The position numbers and the translations under genes were made by a program. The notes under the pieces were generated by a model, which was not told where the DNA came from, ran no database searches, and was given only the letters and a program-made list of their open reading frames with translations. Below, one piece after another: positions 1 through 8,066 of a stretch of DNA of 64,000 nt. The DNA is from JANPEZ01 sp031423155 (GTDB taxonomy: Bacteria; Actinomycetota; UBA4738; HRBIN12): positions 1 through 64,000 of the forward strand of contig JANPEZ010000097.1 in NCBI GenBank assembly GCA_031423155.1. Direction: 5' to 3'. Position 1 is the stretch's first letter; each line of letters starts with the position of its first letter.

Positions 1-211
1 CTTCGATCGCCGCCGCCGCAAGGGCTCCGACCAGAACGAAAGGCAGGGCTTGGATCAGCAACGAGCCGAACACGATCATCGCGGCTTGCAACCAGGCGAT
101 ACGTCCGGGTTCGGCGATCCGGACAACGACCGCGAAAAGAGTCAGCGCGCAGATCAGCGTGAGGGCGAACCGGGAGGTCACGGGCCGCTTCGTCGCGGTT
201 GCCGTGACCAT
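1..211 (-). CDS. ArsP/DUF318-type permease, N-terminal part (runs off the window)
   Basis: The minus strand from position 211 reads a start ATG followed by about 70 residues with two hydrophobic segments. The second (WLQAAMIVFGSLLIQALPFV, then LVGALAAAAIE) resembles the first conserved segment of predicted permeases of the DUF318/ArsP_1 family (PF03773), which are linked to metalloid or metal export. The stop codon of the upstream gene overlaps this start (TGATG), so the two are probably translationally coupled. The gene continues beyond base 1, so the family call rests on the N terminus only. Confidence 0.55.
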   Translation of the reverse strand, partial: MVTATATKRPVTSRFALTLICALTLFAVVVRIAEPGRIAWLQAAMIVFGSLLIQALPFVLVGALAAAAIE

Positions 212-1560
212 CAGCAGTACCTGCCGAACGAGACGGAGAAAGCCTGGAAGGCGTCGGCCATCGCAGGTGCGCCGTTCGGGTCGCTGATCTCGATGAACGC
301 CTTCTGAACAACCTGTCCGGAGACCTGGGCTTCGATCAGGGCCTCTTCATCGAGGAAGACGCCACCGGGGATCGCCGCCTGCACCAAAGGGGTGTCGATG
401 CCCGTGGCCGAGTCGATGGCCGATGCCAGATCGTCGGCCGACATCGCCGCGGCCGGGATCCGGGGGCTGCCTCCCGTGCCCGCGACCGTGATCAGGACCG
501 AACCGTTGGTCGCCCTTCGGGCCATCTCCATCACCTCGCGAAGTTCGCGGTCCATCTCCTCGACCGAACCTTGCATCACGATGCCGAGGATATCGGGGGC
601 GGGATCGGAGCCGAACCCCTGGGCGAGCATCCGCCGGACGGCGGCCGTCTGATCGGCCGCGCGACTCGCAAGCACGATGGAGTCGTCGTCCCGGCCGGGG
701 TACCAGGTGCCGCCGATCAGGCCTCGGTCTGATGTGTCAGGTTCGACCATCCCGATCTTGGATGCGAGACCCGAGGATCGATCCAGATCGTCTCCGAGGG
801 TCGCGATGATCGAGGGCGGTGCCTTCGGGCTCCATGGCGCGACCACGTCACCGGTGTCGCCCCTTATGAGCGAGCCGGTGATGCCGTGCTGAGACGGCAG
901 CCCTCCGGTTCCGATCGTAGTGAGCGAGGCCGCCGGATCGATCGGCAGCGATCCGGTCGTGCCCTCCAGGGTTCCCGCGCCCTCGTCGATGAACGAGCGC
1001 AATGCGGGCCAGGCCTTCGGGTCGGCCCGAAGGTCCGCGGTACCGATCCCACTCCAGGCGATCTGCAGGACGAGCCTGGGTTCGTCGCCACCTGCAACAC
1101 CGCTCACCTGCTCACCCGAGCGGACGCTCGGGTGAGGCCTTCGCAGTCCGATCGCGGCGGCGATGGTCGGAGCTATCTGATCTAGGCCGGTTCCCTCAGG
1201 GAGCGCGTCGGGCGATATGCCCGTGCCGAAGAAGACGATCGGAACCCTCGTGTCGGCGACCGACGAGAGCGAGGTCCAAACGGGACCTTCCCCCCGGCCG
1301 GTGGAGCCGACGATCAAAGGAACCTTCGTGACGCCCATGACATCGGGAGAACGCCCCGTGCGGAATCCCGCCGAGAGGAGCTCGCGCAGCGATGCGGGCA
1401 ACGGGCAGAAGGGGACGGCGATGGCCGGGCTCGAGCCGTTGGCCGAACAGGTCTGAAAGGAGCAGGAGAGGCGAAGCAGGGCTGGTGGGACGGCCATCAG
1501 GGCCGAGACCACCACCACGGCTAGCAGTCGTCGAGGCCGGTGTTCGGTGGGGGGCGTCAC
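211..1560 (-). CDS. Alkaline-phosphatase-superfamily pseudoenzyme, permuted, membrane-anchored or secreted
   Basis: 449 residues with an N-terminal hydrophobic segment (about 11-30). The core aligns without gaps to the four enzymes at 4.7-11.4 kb around the nucleophile region (KAWPALRSF..., TTIGTGGLPSQHG). Every expected catalytic ligand is changed: the first metal Asp is Ser170, the nucleophile Thr is Pro209, the N-terminal His is Thr96, and the DHG motif has become AGTG. The segment TRVPIVFFGTGI...DQIAPTIAAAIGL lies before the catalytic core, as in the permuted paralogues. It is therefore a likely non-catalytic paralogue, perhaps a binding or scaffold protein. The GTG start at 1560 has a TACTAT -10 element 6 nt upstream. 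Confidence 0.75.
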   Translation of the reverse strand: MTPPTEHRPRRLLAVVVVSALMAVPPALLRLSCSFQTCSANGSSPAIAVPFCPLPASLRELLSAGFRTGRSPDVMGVTKVPLIVGSTGRGEGPVWTSLSSVADTRVPIVFFGTGISPDALPEGTGLDQIAPTIAAAIGLRRPHPSVRSGEQVSGVAGGDEPRLVLQIAWSGIGTADLRADPKAWPALRSFIDEGAGTLEGTTGSLPIDPAASLTTIGTGGLPSQHGITGSLIRGDTGDVVAPWSPKAPPSIIATLGDDLDRSSGLASKIGMVEPDTSDRGLIGGTWYPGRDDDSIVLASRAADQTAAVRRMLAQGFGSDPAPDILGIVMQGSVEEMDRELREVMEMARRATNGSVLITVAGTGGSPRIPAAAMSADDLASAIDSATGIDTPLVQAAIPGGVFLDEEALIEAQVSGQVVQKAFIEISDPNGAPAMADAFQAFSVSFGRYC

Positions 1561-1566
1561 CCGCCG

Positions 1567-1572
1567 ATAGTA
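1567..1572 (-). promoter_or_regulatory. -10 element of a leaderless promoter
   Basis: TACTAT on the minus strand, six bases before the GTG at 1560. The expected transcription start coincides with the start codon, and no Shine-Dalgarno sequence is present. It matches a pattern seen before many genes in this window. Confidence 0.55.
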
Positions 1573-1597
1573 GCCTCGGGTCCGTCGAACGCGGGCC

Positions 1598-2638
1598 CTA
1601 GGCGCCCTTGAGCGGGCCCAGGATGTGCTCGCCGAACAGTTCGACGGCGCGGGCGGCGGTGTCGAAGGCCATCCCGGGATAGTGGAGCCGAACTATCAGA
1701 TCGAAGTTCTCTCTTCCGGCGAAGGCTTCGACGAGTGGACGAAGCTGGGCTGCGACCTGCCCCGGCGTTCCGGCGATGGTTGCCTTGCGCGCAGCGGCTT
1801 CGTCCGAGACTCCCGGTTCGAGGGAATCGTGCGAGGGTGTGTCGTGTCCGGCGTCCCAAGCCTCGTACGCGCCCCATTGATGGATAACGCCCTCGCGAGC
1901 GAGCGCCCACGCGTCCTCGCCCTCGGGCGCCACGAAGGTGTTGAGGAAGACCGCCAGGTGAAGCGGCGCCGGATCCTTGCCCGCGTCGCGGGCCCCCGAC
2001 TCCATCTCCGAGACCGCATGACGCACGAAGTCGATGTCGTCGGCGTCGGTGATGTGTCCGTCGCCCAACGCTCCGGCGCGCCGCATCGCAGCGTCGACGT
2101 AACCCCCCATGAGGATCGGAGGTCCTCCCGATTGGGCGGGAGGCGGGGTCACGCGCACGTCCTCGTAGTTGAAGACGCTTCCAGCGAAGGAGAATCTCTC
2201 GCCGGTGAAGGCGTGACGCAGGATGTGCACGGTGTCGACGGTGCGCGCGAGCCGCTCGGCGAAGGGGATCCGGAGCATCCGGAACTCCTCCTCGCGCCAG
2301 CCGATGCCCAGGCCGATCGTTAGCCGGCCCCCGGAGAGCTGATCGACTGTGGCCGCGTCCTCGGCGAGCCGGATCGGATCATGCAGGGGAGTCAGGATGA
2401 CGCCGGTGCCGAGCCGGATCCGATCGGTCGCCGCCGCGAACGCTCCGAGCATCGTTAAGAGGGAGGGGAAGTAGCCGTCGGATGAGCCGTGATGTTCAGA
2501 GACCCATGCGGAGTCGAACCCGAGGGCCTCCGCCAGCCGAACCAGTTCGAGGGTCTCGCGGTATTCCTGCTCGAAGGTACGCGGAGAGCCGGCAGGTATC
2601 TGCCCGGTGAAGAGCCCGATCCCGAAGCGAACGCTCAT
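1598..2638 (-). CDS. LLM-class flavin-dependent oxidoreductase (luciferase-like monooxygenase)
   Basis: 346 residues from ATG 2638. The protein shows the luciferase-like (PF00296) pattern throughout: EALGFDSAWVSEHH near residue 45, RIRLGTGVILTPLHDPIRLAEDAATVDQLSGGRL, GLGIGWREEEF and GGPPILMGG. These proteins use reduced F420 or FMN to oxidise or reduce a substrate in the cytoplasm, and the substrate cannot be predicted. An upstream in-frame TTG at 2647 would add three residues, but ATG 2638 fits the family N terminus and has TAGCGT 8 nt upstream. Transcribed divergently from the metal-transport operon, with 69 bp between them. Confidence 0.85.
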   Translation of the reverse strand: MSVRFGIGLFTGQIPAGSPRTFEQEYRETLELVRLAEALGFDSAWVSEHHGSSDGYFPSLLTMLGAFAAATDRIRLGTGVILTPLHDPIRLAEDAATVDQLSGGRLTIGLGIGWREEEFRMLRIPFAERLARTVDTVHILRHAFTGERFSFAGSVFNYEDVRVTPPPAQSGGPPILMGGYVDAAMRRAGALGDGHITDADDIDFVRHAVSEMESGARDAGKDPAPLHLAVFLNTFVAPEGEDAWALAREGVIHQWGAYEAWDAGHDTPSHDSLEPGVSDEAAARKATIAGTPGQVAAQLRPLVEAFAGRENFDLIVRLHYPGMAFDTAARAVELFGEHILGPLKGA

Positions 2639-2669
2639 GGCCAGCAACGCTACCCGCCCCTGCCCGGTC

Positions 2670-2699
2670 TTGACGCCCCGACGGCTGGCCGGTTACGCT
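2670..2699 (+). promoter_or_regulatory. Promoter of the metal ABC operon (-35 TTGACG, -10 TACGCT)
   Basis: TTGACG at 2670-2675 and TACGCT at 2694-2699 are separated by 18 bp. Transcription would begin near 2706-2708, essentially at the ATG of the ATPase gene, giving a leaderless transcript. Confidence 0.6.
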
Positions 2700-2707
2700 G
2701 CGTCAAG

Positions 2708-3460
2708 ATGAGTATGAGAACCATTCTCAAAGCTGAGCAAGTCACTTTCGGCTACACACGCGAGCCGGTCCTGCGTGAAGTGTCGCTCGAGGTTCGAGCC
2801 GGTGAGTTCGTCGCACTGGTCGGACCGAACGGATCGGGAAAATCGACGCTGCTGAAGATCTTGCTCGGGTCGCTCTCGCCGCAAGCGGGGTCGGTCACCC
2901 TCTTCGACGTCCCGGCCCGTTCCTTCGACGAGCGCTGGAGGTTGGGATACGTCCCCCAGCGCCCTTCCCTGGCATCCGAAGTGCCGGCGACCGTCGCCGA
3001 GATCGTGACCGCCGGACTCCTGAATCGTCGTGGATGGTGGCGCTCACTCGCGGCCGAGGATCGGACCGAGGTCGCTCACGCCCTCGAGTCGGTCGGGCTC
3101 GGCGGTTCCTCGGGCACGCCCATCGGCGAGCTGTCGGGGGGACAGCAGCAACGGGCGTTCATCGCGCGCGCCTTCGCCAGCCAGCCGGATCTGTTGGTCC
3201 TCGATGAACCGATCGCCGGTGTCGATGCGGAGTCCCAGCGAAGGTTCCGGGATTCCCTCGTCCACCTGATCCAAGATCACGGCGCGGGAGTGCTGCTCGT
3301 GTCGCATGAGCTGTCGGCGGTCGCCCCCGATGTCGACCGCATCATCGTCCTGAAGGAGCGAGTGTTGTTCGACGGCCCTCCCTCCGAATTGGCGGCGCAG
3401 GGGGTATCACTCGGCATCCACCAGGAGGACCTGCCCCTTTGGTTGGAGGGATTGAAGTGA
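2708..3460 (+). CDS. znuC: Metal (Zn/Mn-type) ABC transporter ATP-binding protein
   Basis: 250 residues. Walker A is GPNGSGKST (about residue 38), the Q-loop is YVPQRPSL, the signature is ELSGGQQQRAFIARA and Walker B is LLVLDEPIAGVD, followed by the H-loop SHELS. The length and the pairing with an ABC-3 family permease fit the ZnuC/MntA group, which powers import of divalent metal across the membrane. The start is ATG 2708, because the upstream in-frame extension is covered by the promoter. The stop overlaps the GTG of the permease. No periplasmic or lipoprotein binding partner (ZnuA) is present in the window. Confidence 0.88.
   Translation: MSMRTILKAEQVTFGYTREPVLREVSLEVRAGEFVALVGPNGSGKSTLLKILLGSLSPQAGSVTLFDVPARSFDERWRLGYVPQRPSLASEVPATVAEIVTAGLLNRRGWWRSLAAEDRTEVAHALESVGLGGSSGTPIGELSGGQQQRAFIARAFASQPDLLVLDEPIAGVDAESQRRFRDSLVHLIQDHGAGVLLVSHELSAVAPDVDRIIVLKERVLFDGPPSELAAQGVSLGIHQEDLPLWLEGLK
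2715..2729 (+). promoter_or_regulatory. Fur/Zur-type operator over the start of the metal ABC operon
   Basis: TGAGAACCATTCTCA is a 6-3-6 perfect inverted repeat (7-1-7 in Fur-box terms) matching the core TGA-n-AA ... TT-n-TCA of Fur/Zur boxes. It lies within codons 3-8 of the ATPase gene, just downstream of the predicted transcription start. A Fur-family repressor is encoded as the third gene of the same operon, so autoregulation by metal is likely. Whether the metal is zinc, manganese or iron is inference. Confidence 0.65.
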
Positions 3461-4278
3461 TCGCGGTCTCGCCCGCTTTGCTCGTTCCGCTGGTCGCCTG
3501 CGCCGTGATAGGAGGGTTCGCCCCGATGATCGGAACGTTCCTCGTGCAGAAGCGCTTGTCACTGATCGGCGACGGTATCGGTCACGTAGCGTTCGCCGGA
3601 GTCGGAGCCGGATTGCTCACCGGGATATGGCCCGTGTGGACGGCACTGGTCTTCGCGGTGGTCGGGGCCGTCGGTGTCGAGCTGCTCCGTGCGCGCCGCC
3701 GGGTTTCGGGCGACCTGGCGCTGGCGCTCCTCTTCTACACGGGCCTGGCGCTGGGCGCCGTGTTCGTCAGTCGAACCGGTGGCGCTGACTTCGAGACGTT
3801 GACTTATCTGTTCGGTGATCCTTACACCGCAACGGATGCCGAGGTTCTGACGACGGTTCTCCTGGGAGCCGCCGTAGGAGCGGGCGTGCTGGTCCTTCAC
3901 CGTGTCCTGTTCGCGGTCGTCACGGACGAGGAATGGGCGCGCGTCGCCGGGCTCCCGGTCGATCGGATAAACACGATCATGGCCGCGGTGACCGCGGCGG
4001 TAGTCGTCGCCGGGATGAGGATCGTAGGCATCTTGCTGATCGCCGCTCTCATGGTGCTGCCCGTTGCGTCGGCGCAGTTGCTCGCTCGCTCGTTCACCGG
4101 AACCCTGCGGGCAGCGGCCGGTATCGGAGCCCTGTCGGCAGCGGCCGGTCTCCTGATCGGCAGGGCCTTCGACCTGGCGCCGGGGGGAGCGATCGTACTC
4201 GTGGCGGCCACAGTCTTCACGGTGGTCGCAGCCGTCAAGCGAGCCGTACCCCGTTCGCTAGCATCCGAGGCGCCATGA
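3457..4278 (+). CDS. znuB: Metal ABC transporter permease (ABC-3 / ZnuB family)
   Basis: 273 residues, almost entirely hydrophobic with about eight membrane segments. MIGTFLVQKRLSLIGDGIGHVAFAGVG near the N terminus is the typical ABC-3 start, and AVTAAVVVAGMRIVGILLIAALMVLPVASAQLLA is the conserved later helix. Start GTG 3457 overlaps the ATPase stop (GTGA) and has GGAGGG upstream. The 3' end overlaps the regulator start (ATGA), so the three genes form one translationally coupled operon. Confidence 0.88.
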   Translation: MIAVSPALLVPLVACAVIGGFAPMIGTFLVQKRLSLIGDGIGHVAFAGVGAGLLTGIWPVWTALVFAVVGAVGVELLRARRRVSGDLALALLFYTGLALGAVFVSRTGGADFETLTYLFGDPYTATDAEVLTTVLLGAAVGAGVLVLHRVLFAVVTDEEWARVAGLPVDRINTIMAAVTAAVVVAGMRIVGILLIAALMVLPVASAQLLARSFTGTLRAAAGIGALSAAAGLLIGRAFDLAPGGAIVLVAATVFTVVAAVKRAVPRSLASEAP

Positions 4279-4709
4279 CCGAGGAACTGCACGCGACCGT
4301 GGCCTCGAAGCTTCATTCGAAAGGTCAGCGATACACGCCCAGGCGGAGGAAGCTCGTCGAGATACTGGCCGGATCCGCGAGCCCACTGGCCATCCGGGAT
4401 GTCCTCAAAGGTCGTCGCGACCTGCCGCAGTCATCGGTGTACAGGAACCTGGCGACCCTAGAGGCCGCCGGCGTCGTCAGACGAGTCAGTACCGACGACG
4501 AGTTCGGTCACTACGAACTGGCCGAGGATCTGACCGAGCACCACCATCACCTGATCTGCACCAACTGCGGTGCCGTCGAGGACGTGACGATCCCACGTCG
4601 GTTCGAGAAGACGATGGAGGAAACGATGGCGCGTCTGGAGGTCGAGACCGGCTGGTCGACGGTAGGGCACAGGCTGGACCTGCTGGGCACGTGCAGGGGA
4701 TGCGGATGA
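4275..4709 (+). CDS. Fur-family metalloregulator (probably Zur)
   Basis: 144 residues. Winged-helix domain with GQRYTPRRRKLVEIL and DLPQSSVYRNLATLEAAGVV, then the dimerisation domain with the HHHHLICTNCG metal motif and a C-terminal CRGCG. The two CxxC pairs form the structural zinc site of the family. Its position as third gene of a Zn/Mn-type importer operon carrying a Fur/Zur-type palindrome suggests that it represses this operon when metal is plentiful. Assignment to zinc rather than iron or manganese rests on the transporter family. Confidence 0.88.
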   Translation: MTEELHATVASKLHSKGQRYTPRRRKLVEILAGSASPLAIRDVLKGRRDLPQSSVYRNLATLEAAGVVRRVSTDDEFGHYELAEDLTEHHHHLICTNCGAVEDVTIPRRFEKTMEETMARLEVETGWSTVGHRLDLLGTCRGCG

Positions 4710-4755
4710 GGCCCGGGTTGCCGTTTGTCTTCCTGTCGTGTTTCGTATCACGACG

Positions 4756-6396
4756 ATGACCCCCCGGCGTCCAGCTCTTGCCGTGCTTGCCCTTGCCCTC
4801 TTCGCGGCATCGGGCACCTTCGCGAGCGCTGTCCCCTCCAACGCCGACATCGTCAAGGCCGCGTGCTCGCTCACCCACGATGAGCTGCTGAGGACCTGGC
4901 AGGGCTACAGCCCCGATCGCAGCCCCGAGTTACAGATCGTGCCGGCCGAGCCGAACTTCGTCGGCTCGGGCCTGCCCCACGTCGGACCGTGGGACTACGT
5001 CCAAGGGGTTCCGATGCTGTGGTACGGGCCCGGATACATCAAGCCGATCGGCAAGGTGCAGAAGCCTGTGACCCTGGCCGATGTCGCCCCCACCGTCGCA
5101 TCTTTGCTGCACTTCGACTTCGCCGCACCGGATGGATCCCCGATGACCGATGGGCTCGTTCCGGCCGCGGATCGGCCAGGCTCACCCAAGCTGATCGTCA
5201 CCATGGTGTGGGATGCGGGGGGTCGAAACGTTCTGGAGGCCCACCCTCGCTCTTGGCCCTACCTGCAGTCCCTGATACCTCAAGGCGCCTGGTACGAGAA
5301 TGCCTTCGTCGGTTCGTCGCCGACCAGTACTGCGCAGGTACACGCCACGATCGGAACCGGCGCGCTCCCGAGGACCCACGGACTCGTCGGTCACCGCATG
5401 CGGATCGGCAACACGCTAACGACGCCGTGGGTGCACGGCCCGGCCTTCATCGATATTCCGACCCTGGCGGATCTCTATGACCGCGCGATGGGCAACGCAC
5501 CGATCGTGGGGACCGTCGCGACCGTAAACATCCACTCGGGGATGATGAGCCACGGCGCCTTCTTCAACGGTGGCGACAAGGACATCATGCTCACCCGTTC
5601 GGTGACGGGCGGCGAGACGATCACGGACGAAGGGTTCAAGTGGAACCTCCCTGGGATCCTGCAGCCCTTCTATTCGATCCCGCCTTACGTCAACGATGTC
5701 CCCGGATTCGGAAAGGACGTCGAAGCCGTCGATGCGGCCGACGGAAAGATCGATGGCAAGTGGAGGAACAACGACATCAACCAGTTGCTGGGCGGGTTCG
5801 ACACCCCGGCGCGCGTTCCGTATCAGACTCGGGTGGCCGAGGAGATCATCAAGCGTGAGGGTTTCGGCGCCGACGAAACCCCAGACCTTCTGTACATCAA
5901 CTACAAGGAGATCGACTACATCAGTCACATATGGTCGATGAACAGTCCAGAGATGGACGATGCGGTCCGCGCCCAGGACGATTCGCTGAAGGTGTTCATC
6001 GATCTCCTCAACGAACAGGTGGGCGAAGGCAACTGGGTGTTGGTCCTTACTGCCGACCACGGGGCGATGCCGAGCCCGGAGGTGTCCGGCGCCTTCCAGA
6101 TCGAGACGGGCCCGGTGGCCGCGGCGATCAACTCTGAGTTCGATCACAACGGTGATGAGACCCACGTCGTGCAGTTGATCCAGCCATCCCAGATCTTCAT
6201 GAACGTCGAGGAGCTGACCAAGAACGGCTACACGCTCGATGACGTGGCTCGCTTCATCATGACCATGACCAGGCAGGACACAGCGGGCGCCGGCGTCGTT
6301 GTCGATCCCGCTCTCGCGGGCGAGAAGGTCTTCCAGGCCTCGTTCCCCTCGGCGCTGATGAGCGACCTGGCCTGCCTGCCCGAGGCGCGCGCGTGA
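4756..6396 (+). CDS. Exported AlkP-superfamily phosphatase/phosphodiesterase, circularly permuted (paralogue A)
   Basis: 546 residues with a Sec signal peptide (residues 1-25). Expected catalytic residues of the PafA/nucleotide pyrophosphatase type are all present: Asp153 (VWDAGG), nucleophile Thr192 (SSPTSTAQ), Asp387 and His391 (EIDYISH), Asp434-His435 (TADHG). The final ligand, His75 in LPHVGPWDYVQGVPMLWYGP, lies at the N terminus instead of the C terminus, followed by VTLADVAPTVASLL, which normally ends the fold. The start ATG 4756 gives the best signal peptide; a GTG at 4738 is possible. It begins 46 bp after the Fur-family gene, so it may share its transcript. Substrate unknown, but hydrolysis of a phosphate ester outside the membrane is expected. 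Confidence 0.85.
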   Translation: MTPRRPALAVLALALFAASGTFASAVPSNADIVKAACSLTHDELLRTWQGYSPDRSPELQIVPAEPNFVGSGLPHVGPWDYVQGVPMLWYGPGYIKPIGKVQKPVTLADVAPTVASLLHFDFAAPDGSPMTDGLVPAADRPGSPKLIVTMVWDAGGRNVLEAHPRSWPYLQSLIPQGAWYENAFVGSSPTSTAQVHATIGTGALPRTHGLVGHRMRIGNTLTTPWVHGPAFIDIPTLADLYDRAMGNAPIVGTVATVNIHSGMMSHGAFFNGGDKDIMLTRSVTGGETITDEGFKWNLPGILQPFYSIPPYVNDVPGFGKDVEAVDAADGKIDGKWRNNDINQLLGGFDTPARVPYQTRVAEEIIKREGFGADETPDLLYINYKEIDYISHIWSMNSPEMDDAVRAQDDSLKVFIDLLNEQVGEGNWVLVLTADHGAMPSPEVSGAFQIETGPVAAAINSEFDHNGDETHVVQLIQPSQIFMNVEELTKNGYTLDDVARFIMTMTRQDTAGAGVVVDPALAGEKVFQASFPSALMSDLACLPEARA

Positions 6397-8066
6397 TCAC
6401 TCGCCGACGGCTGCCGGCCGTCGTCGCCGTGGGACTGCTCTGGGTTTCATGTACCCGCTCGAGCTCCACGCCGCCACCGGCTCCCTCGAGCATCCCGGGA
6501 GTCGGCGTCCGGGCCTTGGCTTCGCAGCTATGTGAGACCGTTCCCCGCGAGCTGTTGCTTCGCATCGAGCGCGGAACGATGTTCGGTCGCTCAGGCGAGA
6601 TCCAGATGCTGCCGAAGGAGCCGAACTTCGTCGCCGGAGGCCTGACCCACGCGGGTCCCTGGGACTACGTGCAGGACATCCCGATGCTCTGGTACGGGCC
6701 TGGCTTCGTCGAAGCTGGAGTGATCGTCGATCGGCCGGTTACGTTGGCAGACGTTGCGCCGACCCAGGCGGCGTTGCTGAGCTTCGAGGGTTTCGATGCG
6801 CCCGACGGCCGCCCGATGTACGAGGCCCTGGCACCTGATCCGCCGCTGCCTCGGTTGGTCGTCCTCCTGGTCTGGGACGGTGCGGGCCGTGATGTCCTGG
6901 ATCTTTGGCCCGACGATTGGCCCAACCTCAAGGCGCTGATCCCCGAAGGCACGTGGTTCGAGAACGCGACCGTGGGAGCCTCGCCTTCGAACACTCCTCC
7001 GAGCCATTCGACCATGGGAACCGGGGCTTTCCCTTGGAGGGCCGGTGTGGTCGATGAGTTCATGCGGTTCGACGGCACGATCCTAAAGCCCTTCGACGAG
7101 GGTCCGGGAACGCTGCTGCTGCCGACCCTCGCGGACCTGTACGACCGGGCGATGGGCAACGCTCCGCTGGTCGGAACGATCGCGACCCTCGATCCTCACG
7201 TCGCCATGATGGGTCACGGTAGTCAGTTCGAAGGAGGCGATGCCGACCTCGTCGTTGAGCGCCAGCTCGCGAACGCGGAGACGGGTGGGGCCGAGGCATA
7301 CCGATGGAACCTGACCGCTCAGATGGCGCCCTACTATTCGTTCCCCGCCTATGCGAACGACGACCCGGGATTCCCCGAGGACCTGCGCGCGCTGGATGCC
7401 CGCGACGGGGCACTCGACGGCAAGTGGATCGGCAACGACATCCAGCAGCTACGTCAGGGGTTCGACACTCCTGCGAGGGTCCCCCTGGAGACCCGCCTTG
7501 TCGAGGAGGTGATCCGCCGCGAGGGGTTCGGGGCGGACGCGACGCCCGACCTGCTGTTCCTCAACTACAAGGTGATCGATACGGTCGGGCATATATTCAG
7601 TGCCGACGGTACCGAGATGCAGCAGTCGCTGCGAGCGCAGGACGCCGATCTGCCCGTCCTCATCGATGCCCTCAACCGGCTCGTCGGCGAGGGCCGGTGG
7701 GTGATGTCTCTGACGGCCGACCACGGTCACCAGCGTGACCCCGCGATCACGGGCGCCTTCCAGATAGGGATAGACCAGGTGGAGGCCGCGGTTACCGAAC
7801 GCTTCGACGACGGAGATGAAGTGCCGGTGATACAGCAGATGCGCCCCACTCAGATCTGGCTCGACCTGGATGAGCTTCGCTCCAACGGTCACGACCTTTC
7901 GGAGGTAGCGAGCTTCATCATGGGTCTTACCCAGGAGGACACCCTCAAGGCCGGGATGACCATAGGGCCCGGTCATGAGAGCGATCTCGTCTTCTCGGCC
8001 GTCTTCCCGACGACGGCGCTGACGCAGATGGATTGCCTTCCCCGAGCGCCGAAGGCCACGCCGTGA
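6393..8066 (+). CDS. Exported AlkP-superfamily phosphatase/phosphodiesterase, circularly permuted (paralogue B)
   Basis: 557 residues. The N terminus ends a hydrophobic stretch with LLWVSC, a poor but possible lipobox (Cys20). The order of motifs is GRSGEIQMLPKEPNFV, His86 (LTHAGPWDYV), VTLADVAPTQAALL, Asp162, Thr201 (SPSNTPPSH), Asp396/His400 (VIDTVGH) and Asp443-His444 (TADHG). The 43-residue step from His400 to Asp443 is the same in all four paralogues. Start GTG 6393 overlaps the previous stop (GTGA), so expression is coupled. Confidence 0.85.
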   Translation: MITRRRLPAVVAVGLLWVSCTRSSSTPPPAPSSIPGVGVRALASQLCETVPRELLLRIERGTMFGRSGEIQMLPKEPNFVAGGLTHAGPWDYVQDIPMLWYGPGFVEAGVIVDRPVTLADVAPTQAALLSFEGFDAPDGRPMYEALAPDPPLPRLVVLLVWDGAGRDVLDLWPDDWPNLKALIPEGTWFENATVGASPSNTPPSHSTMGTGAFPWRAGVVDEFMRFDGTILKPFDEGPGTLLLPTLADLYDRAMGNAPLVGTIATLDPHVAMMGHGSQFEGGDADLVVERQLANAETGGAEAYRWNLTAQMAPYYSFPAYANDDPGFPEDLRALDARDGALDGKWIGNDIQQLRQGFDTPARVPLETRLVEEVIRREGFGADATPDLLFLNYKVIDTVGHIFSADGTEMQQSLRAQDADLPVLIDALNRLVGEGRWVMSLTADHGHQRDPAITGAFQIGIDQVEAAVTERFDDGDEVPVIQQMRPTQIWLDLDELRSNGHDLSEVASFIMGLTQEDTLKAGMTIGPGHESDLVFSAVFPTTALTQMDCLPRAPKATP

